Shown here piece by piece: positions 55,052 through 63,102 of a stretch of DNA of 64,000 nt. The notes under the pieces are model-generated. The model was not told where the DNA came from. It saw only the letters and a list, made by a program, of their open reading frames with translations, and searched no databases. This DNA is from QWQI01 sp964608915. GTDB lineage: Bacteria; Planctomycetota; Planctomycetia; Isosphaerales; Isosphaeraceae. The stretch lies in assembly GCA_964608915.1 (NCBI GenBank), contig CAZSQA010000010.1, positions 117,619-181,618 of the forward strand, written 5' to 3'. Position 1 is the stretch's first letter; each line of letters opens with the position of its first letter. The position numbers and the translations under genes are program-made.

Positions 55052-56605
55052 TCAGGGGATGGGAAAACGGGTCGAATGCGTACGGGATTCGGCAGTCCCT
55101 GACAGCCGGCTGCCGTCGGGGCGGATGTGGGGCTGGTAGATCGATCGCTCGCCGATCCGGCTGATCGGCACACCTTCCATCGATTCCGGCACGGGTATGC
55201 CGAGGTGTTCGAGAACCGTCGGAGCGATGTCCACGATACGGGCACGCAGCCGGGCGTCGGGATCGATCCGGCCGTTGCGGAACACGTAGGAACCGGAATC
55301 GTAAACGCTGCCGGGCCGCGCGGGATCATGGCGGAAAATCCGGGCTTTTTCCTTGAATCGCCAATCGGAAGCCGGCTGATAGCCATCCGTGGGCACGGCG
55401 ATGATCTCAGGCCAGCCGGATTCGATCGGGTCGACGTTCCAGCGGGGGCCGACGGGGATCACGTCGGAGAAGACCGCGTCGCCGGTCGCCGGATCCGCGA
55501 TCAGGCGGAAGATTTCGGCGATTTCCAGCGTAACCCGTTCGCTGCGCTGGTTATGCCGACGGGCTTTGGGCGTGAGGTAAATCAGGCCGGCATCTTCGCC
55601 GAAAGGCGCGAACGCCAGCGTGCGAGTCCAGTCGCAATCGTTACCGGCTCCCAGGGCATTGCCGGAACGTCGCTGACCGCTGCCGAAGAACCGGCTGGCG
55701 GTCTTGTGGTGCATTCGCGAGATCTGGATGCGCGATTGCCTCAGCAGCCGGTGTGCGGACGCCGCGGGCTTCTGGATGCCGTGGATCCGCAGGATGCCGT
55801 TGACGTTCACAAGGCTGCGCAGAGGGCCGAAGCCGTTTTCGGCCGCGATCAGGAGTGCCGCTTCGTGCCGCGCCGCGATTTCGTTCAAATGGCCGAGGGC
55901 CGAATCGAGCGATGCCTTCACCGATCGGACGATCGAGACCCATTCCGGGCGAGCTCCGGCCATGACGGAATCGTCGGAGATCTCGGGCCAGAGATATCTC
56001 TGAAACCCGGCAAGACACCGGAACCGGATCGTCAGCAGCTTCCAGGCATGGACATGATCGGCCTGACGGACGATCGAGGCAGCCAGAGCGATGTCCGCGA
56101 CCTGCCGTGCCGCCATGGCTTCGGCTTCGCCGACATTCCGCGGCCGCCGCTTCCAGACAGTTCCGGTCGTGAAGGCGATGGTTCTTGACCTTTGTCCCAG
56201 GCTTTCCGGCGGGGCGAAGCCACGGACGAGCGATCGACGGAACGACGAAACGGCGGCCCATGGTCTGCCGGTCGTCTGCCGGGGCCCCTGCCCATGGCCG
56301 TCGACGATCCCCCAGAGATCGGGACTGGAAAGGCGTTCCGGGCCCGCGTGCCGAATTTCGCCATCCGGCAAGGCCACGAAGTCGCGGTCGTAAACTCCGT
56401 GGTGGGGTAGGCTTCTGCCCGTCAGAAGGCTGCTCCAGGCGGCCGTTGTCCCGGCAGGTCTGGAAGAGGCCAGCGGCCCGACGGCGGCAGACTCGCAAAT
56501 GCGGGTCAGATTCGGCATCGAGCCCTCCGACGCCCACTGGCAAAGCGTGCGCTCGCTGAGGCCGGCCAGGCCGATCAGAACGAATCTCGCGTCGGTGTCG
56601 CTCAT
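55052..56605 (-). CDS. Alkaline phosphatase superfamily protein with degenerate metal site (probable pseudoenzyme)
   Basis: 517 residues with the fold of type I phosphodiesterase/nucleotide pyrophosphatases. N-terminal FVLIGLAGLSERTLCQW aligns to the 'viGLDGaxp' start, then PAGTTAAWSSLLTGRSLPHHG (50-70) keeps the Thr-nucleophile region. The metal ligands are replaced: the first Asp is A14, the D-x-x-x-H pair reads A199 and R203 (LAGFQRYLW), and the SDHG pair reads A-E-N-G (E256, N257). The C-terminal DIAPTVLEHLGIPVPESMEG is intact. It is therefore likely to be a binding or scaffold protein rather than a phosphodiesterase. It sits 23 nt upstream of the ACP gene. Confidence 0.85.
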   Translation of the reverse strand: MSDTDARFVLIGLAGLSERTLCQWASEGSMPNLTRICESAAVGPLASSRPAGTTAAWSSLLTGRSLPHHGVYDRDFVALPDGEIRHAGPERLSSPDLWGIVDGHGQGPRQTTGRPWAAVSSFRRSLVRGFAPPESLGQRSRTIAFTTGTVWKRRPRNVGEAEAMAARQVADIALAASIVRQADHVHAWKLLTIRFRCLAGFQRYLWPEISDDSVMAGARPEWVSIVRSVKASLDSALGHLNEIAARHEAALLIAAENGFGPLRSLVNVNGILRIHGIQKPAASAHRLLRQSRIQISRMHHKTASRFFGSGQRRSGNALGAGNDCDWTRTLAFAPFGEDAGLIYLTPKARRHNQRSERVTLEIAEIFRLIADPATGDAVFSDVIPVGPRWNVDPIESGWPEIIAVPTDGYQPASDWRFKEKARIFRHDPARPGSVYDSGSYVFRNGRIDPDARLRARIVDIAPTVLEHLGIPVPESMEGVPISRIGERSIYQPHIRPDGSRLSGTAESRTHSTRFPIP

Positions 56606-56928
56606 GGTCGTCCTGACTCCTCCGCCGGTCCCTGGCCGAAGTATCGTAGAGCCGAAGTCTCGATGCGGTTGATCTTTTCGGAAAGCGCTTCAGTCTCGGG
56701 AGCGTTCCGTCTGCCGGGAATGACGCCATTGGACCCGGATTCGGAAAACGGTCAAGGTCAATCTGTAGAAAATCGGATGGTTTTGTCGTCTGTGACGTCT
56801 GGGTATTTGGCGAAACCGGGCTGAAGATTTGGAAAGCGGCCTGTAGGGGGTATGGTACAGATGATCGGATGCCGTGGGAGGTCGAGCCTTTCACGCATGG
56901 ATGAGTCCCGACGGAAGGGATGGGCGCG
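56606..56928. other. Divergent promoter region, about 320 nt
   Basis: It separates the phosphodiesterase-ACP unit (minus) from the export lipoprotein (plus). No repeat or RNA was seen. Confidence 0.4.
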
Positions 56929-57669
56929 ATGCCGGTGGCGACACCAACGAAAATCGGTCGACGCACGCGAAGGGCGTTTCTGTTCGCGGGGCCGCTCGTC
57001 TTCGCTGGGGGTTGCACGCTCCGTAGGCGGCATGCCGAGCGACAGGTGAAGCAGCTCGGGCACGTCGACCCGACGCAGCATCGGGAGATGGCCCTGACGG
57101 CGCACCCGATGCACGTGATCGAGCCCTCCGACACGCTCGAGGTCCGGATTCGCCCCGACAGCATCGTGGGCATTCCGCTCGATTCGGTCGTCGCGGCCGA
57201 CGGCACGATCGATCTCAGTTTCGCCGGGCGTGTTTATGTTGCGGGGTTGCCGCTCGATCAAGCGGAAGCCGTAATCGCCCAGAGGCTTACGGAGTTCGCG
57301 GCGGATCGCAAAATGAAGCTGGGCGAGCCCGTGGAAGTGGTCGTCCGCCCGGAAGAGATCAAGAGCAAATACTATTACGTTCTGGGCAAGGGAGTGTCTC
57401 CGGCGAAATTGCCGGTGACCGGCCGTGACACCGTTCTGGAAGCGATTCTGGCCTCCCAGGTGAAGTCGAACGCCATGCTGGAAAAGGCTTACGTCGTTCG
57501 CCCCCATCCGACGGGCCTGCCGGACCAGGTTCTGGCCGTCGACTGGATCGCCATTCGTGACCGCGGCGACGTGACGACGAATTATCAGCTGTTTCCGGGT
57601 GACCGGCTCGTGATCCCCGGCGGCCCTGAGCCAGGCCTGATCGAAACGCTCTTCGGTTCCTTGAGATAA
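56929..57669 (+). CDS. Polysaccharide export-type SLBB lipoprotein
   Basis: 246 residues from the ATG at 56929; another ATG at 56920 lies directly on the GGAAGGG ribosome-binding site, so the second was chosen. The signal has both a twin-arginine-like TRRAFLFAG and a lipobox FAGGC (C29). The Poly_export domain follows: MHVIEPSDTLEVRIRPD, VVAADGTIDLSFAGRVYVAGLPLDQAEAVIAQRL, then an SLBB-like region (YYVLGKGVSPAKLPVTGRDTVLEAILA) and QLFPGDRLVIPG. It resembles Wza-type outer-membrane exporters but is shorter and lacks a second SLBB. It is 214 nt upstream of the inositol synthase gene. Confidence 0.85.
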   Translation: MPVATPTKIGRRTRRAFLFAGPLVFAGGCTLRRRHAERQVKQLGHVDPTQHREMALTAHPMHVIEPSDTLEVRIRPDSIVGIPLDSVVAADGTIDLSFAGRVYVAGLPLDQAEAVIAQRLTEFAADRKMKLGEPVEVVVRPEEIKSKYYYVLGKGVSPAKLPVTGRDTVLEAILASQVKSNAMLEKAYVVRPHPTGLPDQVLAVDWIAIRDRGDVTTNYQLFPGDRLVIPGGPEPGLIETLFGSLR

Positions 57670-57883
57670 AGCCGTGAGTGCGGTCGCGCCGGTCGCGAAT
57701 CTTCGATTCCTGCCCCTGAAGGTTGCATCGGATCGTCGCTTCGGATCATAATTCGTTAGCGATCGGACCGGCACGCGCCGGACTTCCGGTCCGCCTGGCC
57801 CGAGCCGCGCATCCGCGACAGCTCCATGCCCGGCGAACGTCCTGCCTCGATTCACCACCCTTGCGAATGAAGATCGGTTGACC

Positions 57884-59092
57884 ATGTCACGGCGTGTGGG
57901 ACTTTGGCTCGTCGGAGCCTTCGGCGGTGTCGGAACGACCATTACCCTGGGCCTTTCGTGTCTTTCACGGAAACTCGTGCCGGATATTGGGCTCACCACG
58001 CAACTGCCGCTGTTTCAAGGTCTTCCGCTGCCCGCCCCGGGCGATTTCGTGATCGGCGGTCATGACATTCGCGAGTCGTCGTTCACGGCTTCGGCGGAGG
58101 AATTCCGCGACAATTCGGGCGTCTTCCGGCCCGAATGGATCGAAGCCTGCCGTGCGGAACTCGAAGCCGCCACGAAGCGAGTGCGGCCTGGAACCAAACT
58201 CGGCAGCGGCGCGGCGATCAGTGCCCTGGGCACCTGGGGCGACGCCGCTAGTGCCTCCAGCGCGGCGGAAGCCGTCGACCGGATCGCGGCCGACCTCGCG
58301 GCCTTCGTGAAGAACGAATCGATCGATCACCTGATCGTCCTGAACGTCTCCAGCACCGAACCGGTGTTCGAGACCGGCAAGGTGCACGAAACGTGGGCGG
58401 CCCTCGAAGCCGCCCTGCCCACCGGCGGCCCGGAACTTCTTCCCTCCAGCTCGCTTTATGCTCTGGCGGCCGTGCGTGGGGGCCATTCCTACGTGAACTT
58501 CACGCCGAGCCTGGGCGCCAGCCTGCCCGCGATCGCAGAACTCGCTGACAAGACCGGTTCGCTCCTCGCCGGCAAAGACGGCAAGACGGGCGAAACTTTG
58601 ATGAAAACGGTGCTTGCGCCGATGTTCGCGCATCGTAACCTGCGCGTGCAATCGTGGGTCGGGCACAACATTTTCGGCAATCGCGACGGCGTCGTTCTCA
58701 ATGACCCCACGAACAAAGCCGCCAAAGTGAACACCAAGGACTGGGTGACGACCCAGACACTGGGCTATAAGCCGAATACCCTGGTGACCATCGAATACAT
58801 CCCCGACATGGGCGACTGGAAGACAGCCTGGGATCACATCCACTTCCAGGGCTTCCTGGGTACGCAGATGACGCTTCAATTCACCTGGCAGGGGTGCGAC
58901 AGCCTGCTGGCCGCTCCGCTCGCGATTGACCTCGTGCGTCTTACGGATTTCGAAAAGCGTCGTGGCGGCAAGGGCTTGCAGCGACATCTGGCCTGTTTCT
59001 TCAAGAGCCCCGAAGGTGTCGAAGAGAACCACTTCTTCCGCCAGTTCGCGGTGCTCGAAGAGTATGCCGCCGCGGCCCGCAAGAACTCCTGA
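57884..59092 (+). CDS. Inositol-3-phosphate synthase (MIPS family)
   Basis: 402 residues from the ATG at 57884. The NAD site is VGLWLVGAFGGVGTTITLG (5-23; GxGGxGTT). The signature SWVGHNIFGNRDGVVL, the following NDPTNKAAKVNTKDW and the catalytic region VTIEYIPDMGDWKTAWDHIHFQGFLG are typical of bacterial INO1-type proteins. The enzyme converts glucose-6-phosphate to myo-inositol-3-phosphate. It begins a four-gene run with TIM-barrel, UbiA and TIM-barrel genes (gaps 39, 48 and 15 nt). In the related ebo clusters a sugar-phosphate cyclase occupies this role. The exact cyclitol product in this context is unproven. Confidence 0.9.
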   Translation: MSRRVGLWLVGAFGGVGTTITLGLSCLSRKLVPDIGLTTQLPLFQGLPLPAPGDFVIGGHDIRESSFTASAEEFRDNSGVFRPEWIEACRAELEAATKRVRPGTKLGSGAAISALGTWGDAASASSAAEAVDRIAADLAAFVKNESIDHLIVLNVSSTEPVFETGKVHETWAALEAALPTGGPELLPSSSLYALAAVRGGHSYVNFTPSLGASLPAIAELADKTGSLLAGKDGKTGETLMKTVLAPMFAHRNLRVQSWVGHNIFGNRDGVVLNDPTNKAAKVNTKDWVTTQTLGYKPNTLVTIEYIPDMGDWKTAWDHIHFQGFLGTQMTLQFTWQGCDSLLAAPLAIDLVRLTDFEKRRGGKGLQRHLACFFKSPEGVEENHFFRQFAVLEEYAAAARKNS

Positions 59093-59131
59093 TCCGCATC
59101 TCTTCCCAGACCGAAGAACTTCGGGAATCCC

Positions 59132-59986
59132 ATGAAATTCGCATTTTCCACCAACGCCTATCTGCGTTTTCCGTTCGACGAAGCCTGCCGCCGAATCGCG
59201 GCCCTCGGTTACGACGGTCTGGAGCTGATGGCCGACGTGCCCCACGCCTGGCCGGCTCACCTGCCCTTGGCGACGAAGAACGCCATCCGAGCGTCGATGA
59301 AGGCCAACGGCCTGATTTTCTCGAACGTCAACGCCTTCATGATGAACGCCATCAGCGACCATCGGCAGGCATACTGGTATCCTTCGTTCATCGAGCCGGA
59401 CGAGCACTATCGCCGTGTGCGGATCGACCACACCAAACGGGCCCTGACGCTCTGCAAGGAACTGGGGGCGCCGCACATCACGACCGAGCCGGGCGGGCCG
59501 CTTCTCCCCGGGCAGAGCCGCCAGCAGGCCGTCGACCTGTTCGTCGAAATCCTCAAACCGCTGGCCGAACATGCATACCGTGAAGGCGTGCTGCTCCTGA
59601 TCGAACCGGAGCCGGGGCTCCTGCTGGAGACGACCGACCAATACCTGGAAGTCGCCGATAAAGTCGATTCGCCGGCGATCGGCCTGAATTTCGACGTCGG
59701 CCATGCATACTGCGTCGCGGAAGACATCCCTGCATCGATCCGCAAGGCAGCCAAACACATTCGCCATTTTCACTTCGAGGATATCGCCGCCACGCGCCAC
59801 CACCACCACCTGATCCCGGGCCATGGGGCGATCGACTTCGCCGAAGTCCTGCGTGCTATCCGGGCGATCGGTTACGACGGCTGGCTGACGGTCGAACTCT
59901 ATCCCAACGTAGACGACCCGGACAACGCCGCGAAAGAAGCGATCGAAGTCCTTAAGCCGTTGCTGAAACAGGTCATGGCGGAGTGA
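59132..59986 (+). CDS. Sugar phosphate isomerase/epimerase-like TIM barrel (xylose isomerase-like), copy 1
   Basis: 284 residues. It starts MKFAFSTNAYLRFPFDEACRRIAALGYDGLEL. Metal-ligand motifs are E158 in IEPEPGLLLET, D188 and H191 in NFDVGHAYC, H214 in HFHFEDI, and E255 in TVELYP, so the active site appears complete. A histidine run (TRHHHHLIPGHG) follows the third motif. Family members isomerise or epimerise sugars, inososes or hydroxyacids. It is one of two homologous TIM barrels flanking the UbiA gene. Its partner shares EPEPGxxxET, DVGHxxC and HxxLxxGxG. Confidence 0.9.
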   Translation: MKFAFSTNAYLRFPFDEACRRIAALGYDGLELMADVPHAWPAHLPLATKNAIRASMKANGLIFSNVNAFMMNAISDHRQAYWYPSFIEPDEHYRRVRIDHTKRALTLCKELGAPHITTEPGGPLLPGQSRQQAVDLFVEILKPLAEHAYREGVLLLIEPEPGLLLETTDQYLEVADKVDSPAIGLNFDVGHAYCVAEDIPASIRKAAKHIRHFHFEDIAATRHHHHLIPGHGAIDFAEVLRAIRAIGYDGWLTVELYPNVDDPDNAAKEAIEVLKPLLKQVMAE

Positions 59987-60034
59987 CGTGGTCCATGTCT
60001 GGCGGAATTTCGGCGGGGTGACTATCCCGGATCG

Positions 60035-60943
60035 ATGGCGATGAAGGCATTTCTGCGGATCGTCCGGCTCCCGAACGTGATCACGGCCGCGAGCAATTCG
60101 CTGGCGGGGGCCTTTTGCGCCGGTGTCTCGCTCGAACGCTGGCCAGTCCTGGCCGGACTCGCCATCGTTTCCATGGCGATCTACGCGGCCGGAATTTTGT
60201 TCAACGACGTTTTCGACCTCGAAGAAGACCGGCGAGAACGCCCGGAACGCCCCTTGCCTTCCGGCGCAGTCCGCGTGCGTTCGGCAGCCGTTTCGGCCGT
60301 CGTGCTCATCGCCGCCGGCCTGGCGGTCGCCTGGTGGCTCGGGCCCCGGATCGGGGCGGTCGCCTCGGTACTTGTCGCCGCGGTGCTGGGCTATGACCTT
60401 GGTCTGAAACGAACTCCGCTGGGGCCATGGGTGATGGGGCTCTGCCGTGGCGCGAATCTTGGCCTGGGGCTCGCAGCGGCAGCTTCCGTCGACGTAAGCA
60501 GGCTGTGGGCTGCGGCGGGTTACGTCGTTTACGTCGCCGGGGTGACGTACGTCAGCCGTCAGGAGACCTATTCGGGCCGGACGAGCGGCCTGCGCGCCGG
60601 CTTCGCGCTGATCGTCGCCGGAATCTTCGGCGTTGCGCTCTCCATCGTGGCGGATTCCGGGTTCCGGCTCGTGCCGCGGGATTTCGGCCCCGAAAGCTGG
60701 CTCACGCTGCTCTCGATCTTCCTCCTGTTTCTGCTCCTGAAAGTGCTTTCGAAGCGCCTTTCGTCCGCCCTTGCGAATCCTGTTCCAGCGACGATCGGCG
60801 CAATGGTCAAGACGGGCATCATCAGCCTGCCTCTGCTTGACTTCGCGCAAACTCTTTCGATAGCGGGCCTTCTGAAGGCCGTGATCATCGCCGTGCTGTG
60901 GCTCATGGCCCGCTTCGCGGCCACGCGGCTGTACTCTACCTGA
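60035..60943 (+). CDS. UbiA-family prenyltransferase, EboC-like
   Basis: 302 residues with eight or nine spans. The first Asp-rich motif is NDVFDLEEDRRERPERPL (57-74; N-D-x-x-D-x-x-x-D), which binds Mg2+-diphosphate. The second motif is reduced to YDLGLKRTPLGPWVMGLCRGANLGLGL; the LKxxxxGPxxMGxCRxxN pattern is that of EboC-type UbiA proteins rather than ubiquinone or haem enzymes. It would transfer an isoprenoid or similar lipid-linked group to an acceptor in the membrane. Its position between two TIM-barrel genes, after an inositol-phosphate synthase, suggests the acceptor is a cyclitol or a derivative (inference). Confidence 0.9.
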   Translation: MAMKAFLRIVRLPNVITAASNSLAGAFCAGVSLERWPVLAGLAIVSMAIYAAGILFNDVFDLEEDRRERPERPLPSGAVRVRSAAVSAVVLIAAGLAVAWWLGPRIGAVASVLVAAVLGYDLGLKRTPLGPWVMGLCRGANLGLGLAAAASVDVSRLWAAAGYVVYVAGVTYVSRQETYSGRTSGLRAGFALIVAGIFGVALSIVADSGFRLVPRDFGPESWLTLLSIFLLFLLLKVLSKRLSSALANPVPATIGAMVKTGIISLPLLDFAQTLSIAGLLKAVIIAVLWLMARFAATRLYST

Positions 60944-60958
60944 AGCGAGTCGGGCAAA

Positions 60959-61807
60959 ATGAAACTCGGCTATAACACCAACGGCCTTGCCCACCATCGC
61001 TTTGCGGATGCCGTCGCGCTGCTCGCCGACCATGGTTATCAGGCCGTGGCCGTCACGCCTGACGTCGGCTGGCTTGACCCTTATCAGGACGCGGCGAACC
61101 TCGTCCGCCAGGTCGACGTAACCGCCCGCACGCTCGAGAAATTCGGCATGGCGTGCGTGATGGAGTCGGGCGCCCGCTTCCTGATCGACCCCCGCAAGAA
61201 ACACGATCCGACCCTGATGGACGCCGATCCTGAGCGCAGATCGCTGCGTATCGACTATCTCGAACGCCTCATGCGAATGGCGGGCGACCTGCAGGCAACC
61301 TGCTTTTCGTTCTGGGCCGGCAAAATCAGTGAGCGAATCCCGAGGAACGAAGCCGATCAGCGCCTCGCCGACGGTATTCACCAGCTCCTGCCCCTGGCCG
61401 AATCCTCGAAAATACCTCTGGCTTTCGAGCCGGAACCGGGCATGTACATCGAAACGCTCGACGATTTCCGGCGCATCGATGCCCTCGTTCACAGCGGCTG
61501 GTTCGGTCTGACCGTGGACGTCGGTCACCTGCACTGTCTGGGCGAAACGCCGATCGATCAGAAAATCCGCGAATGGGGCACTCGCATCCTCAACGTGCAC
61601 ATTGAAGACATGGTCCCGGGTGTTCACGAACACCTGCCTTTCGGGCAGGGCACGATGCAATTCCCGCCGATCTTTCGTGCCCTTGATGATGTCCGATTCC
61701 CCTTCGCCGTTTGCGTCGAACTGAGCCGCGATTCCCATCGCGCTGACCTCGCCGTGGGCGAATCGGCCGAATTTCTGCGGCGCGCCATGCCCGCTGCCCG
61801 CAAGTGA
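60959..61807 (+). CDS. Sugar phosphate isomerase/epimerase-like TIM barrel, copy 2 (EboE-like)
   Basis: 282 residues, 15 nt after the UbiA gene. It starts MKLGYNTNGLAHHRFADAVALLADHGYQAV. Metal ligands are E157 in FEPEPGMYIET, D187 and H190 in VDVGHLHC, H214 in NVHIEDM, and E254 in CVELSRDSH, so the barrel is probably active. It aligns with copy 1 over the same motifs but differs in the N-terminal half, suggesting divergence to a different step. The tail ends the four-gene unit. Confidence 0.9.
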   Translation: MKLGYNTNGLAHHRFADAVALLADHGYQAVAVTPDVGWLDPYQDAANLVRQVDVTARTLEKFGMACVMESGARFLIDPRKKHDPTLMDADPERRSLRIDYLERLMRMAGDLQATCFSFWAGKISERIPRNEADQRLADGIHQLLPLAESSKIPLAFEPEPGMYIETLDDFRRIDALVHSGWFGLTVDVGHLHCLGETPIDQKIREWGTRILNVHIEDMVPGVHEHLPFGQGTMQFPPIFRALDDVRFPFAVCVELSRDSHRADLAVGESAEFLRRAMPAARK

Positions 61808-61850
61808 ATCGCATAATCGGTCGTCGATGGTTCCGTTTGTGACATCCCCC

Positions 61851-61877
61851 TTGCACAACGCCATTCCAGTGTTTAAT
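61851..61877 (+). promoter_or_regulatory. Candidate promoter for the DUF1559 gene
   Basis: TTGCAC at 61851-61856 and TTTAAT at 61872-61877, spacing 15 nt. The -10 is good, the -35 weak and the spacing short. Confidence 0.35.
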
Positions 61878-61918
61878 TTGGCATAAGAGTGTGGGGATTT
61901 AGGCGAATCAGGTGAAAG

Positions 61919-63055
61919 GTGTGGGCATTGGGCCACGATGCGATCGCCATTCGATCGAATGTCCGGGGGCGTCATGGCTTGACGCTGGTCGAGCTGTCGT
62001 TCGTGATCGCGCTGTTCGCCGTCGCCTTTCTCATCGCGTCGCAATGGACGCTCCGGTCGCGTATCGACCAGCGGCGGGCAGGTTGCATGGCGAATCTCAA
62101 GGCCATCGCCGCAGCGACATTGCGCTATGAGCATACAGCCGGCTACTTTCCGCCAGGGATGATCTGGTCGGTCGGGGCGGGGCGAGGCACGGACGAATCG
62201 GCCCTGGTCACCGGTGCTGGCGGTTTCGTGGCGATTTTGCCTTTCCTGGAACGCGCGGCGGCATACTCGGCCGTGAACTTCGATTTTCCGATACACACGC
62301 CCCAGAACGTAACCGTCTGCGGCTGGGACGTCGCTGCCAGTTTCGCCTGCCCGGCCGATACGGCTTACGCGGCTTCGAGTATCGACGATCGGCTCATGTC
62401 GGGTGGTCGCGCGGGCGGCTCGCACCGTGTCACGAAGTCGAACTATGCCTTCGTCGCAGGGCCCTGGGTCGTCAACACCTGGAAAATCCCGGGTGTCGGG
62501 GGCGGCGAACGGTCGAGTTATCCGGATGTCGTGCGTAATCAGCTCGGGATGTTCAATGTGCATTCGCGCGTTCGCCTGGCTGACGTCCGCGACGGGGCGT
62601 CGAACACGATGATGATCGGCGAACGCACACTTCAGGCCCTCCCCGAGCAGGCTCGCCGCGACGCTTTCTGGTGGTTCAGCGGCAATCATGGCGATACCCT
62701 CATGACCACCCTGTTCCCGCCCTTCGCGCCCGGCTCCGGATATCCGGCCCAGATCGCCGCCCTGGCGGCCTCCTCTCAGCATGAAAACGCCGTCCAGTTC
62801 GCTTTCGCCGACGGCTCCGTACGCAAGTTCGCGATCGACACGCTGGACGTGCCCAAAGCGAAGCCCGTTGCCGTGCCCCGCCAGAAAGTGCCGCACATTC
62901 AGGGCTACGTCACGCCGGACGTCGAAGTCGATCTCCTCGGCCCTGACCCCTTCTGGGATACCGTTTTCCGGCTTAAGTCCGGCACCCGCTTCACCGTTCT
63001 GCAACAGCTTTCCACGCGTGACGGCGAAGGCCCATCCGAATCCGGCGGTTATTGA
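61919..63055 (+). CDS. DUF1559 protein with type IV pilin-like N-terminus
   Basis: 378 residues from the GTG at 61919; a TTG at 61928 with better-spaced AAAGG is equally possible, and no in-frame ATG is near. The prepilin motif is RHGLTLVELSFVIALFAVAFLI, with cleavage expected after the Gly. The DUF1559 body includes RAGCMANLKAIAAATLRYEHTAGYFPPG and a C-terminal AVQFAFADGSVRKFAIDTL, matching the family's FADGSV motif. These pseudopilin-like proteins are hugely expanded in Planctomycetota; their function is unknown. A weakly similar GspF-like gene in the same window (18476) may or may not serve them. Confidence 0.93.
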   Translation: MWALGHDAIAIRSNVRGRHGLTLVELSFVIALFAVAFLIASQWTLRSRIDQRRAGCMANLKAIAAATLRYEHTAGYFPPGMIWSVGAGRGTDESALVTGAGGFVAILPFLERAAAYSAVNFDFPIHTPQNVTVCGWDVAASFACPADTAYAASSIDDRLMSGGRAGGSHRVTKSNYAFVAGPWVVNTWKIPGVGGGERSSYPDVVRNQLGMFNVHSRVRLADVRDGASNTMMIGERTLQALPEQARRDAFWWFSGNHGDTLMTTLFPPFAPGSGYPAQIAALAASSQHENAVQFAFADGSVRKFAIDTLDVPKAKPVAVPRQKVPHIQGYVTPDVEVDLLGPDPFWDTVFRLKSGTRFTVLQQLSTRDGEGPSESGGY

Positions 63056-63102
63056 AGCATCGATAAAACGTTTTCCTGGCACGAATTCACCTCGAAACCC
63101 AA

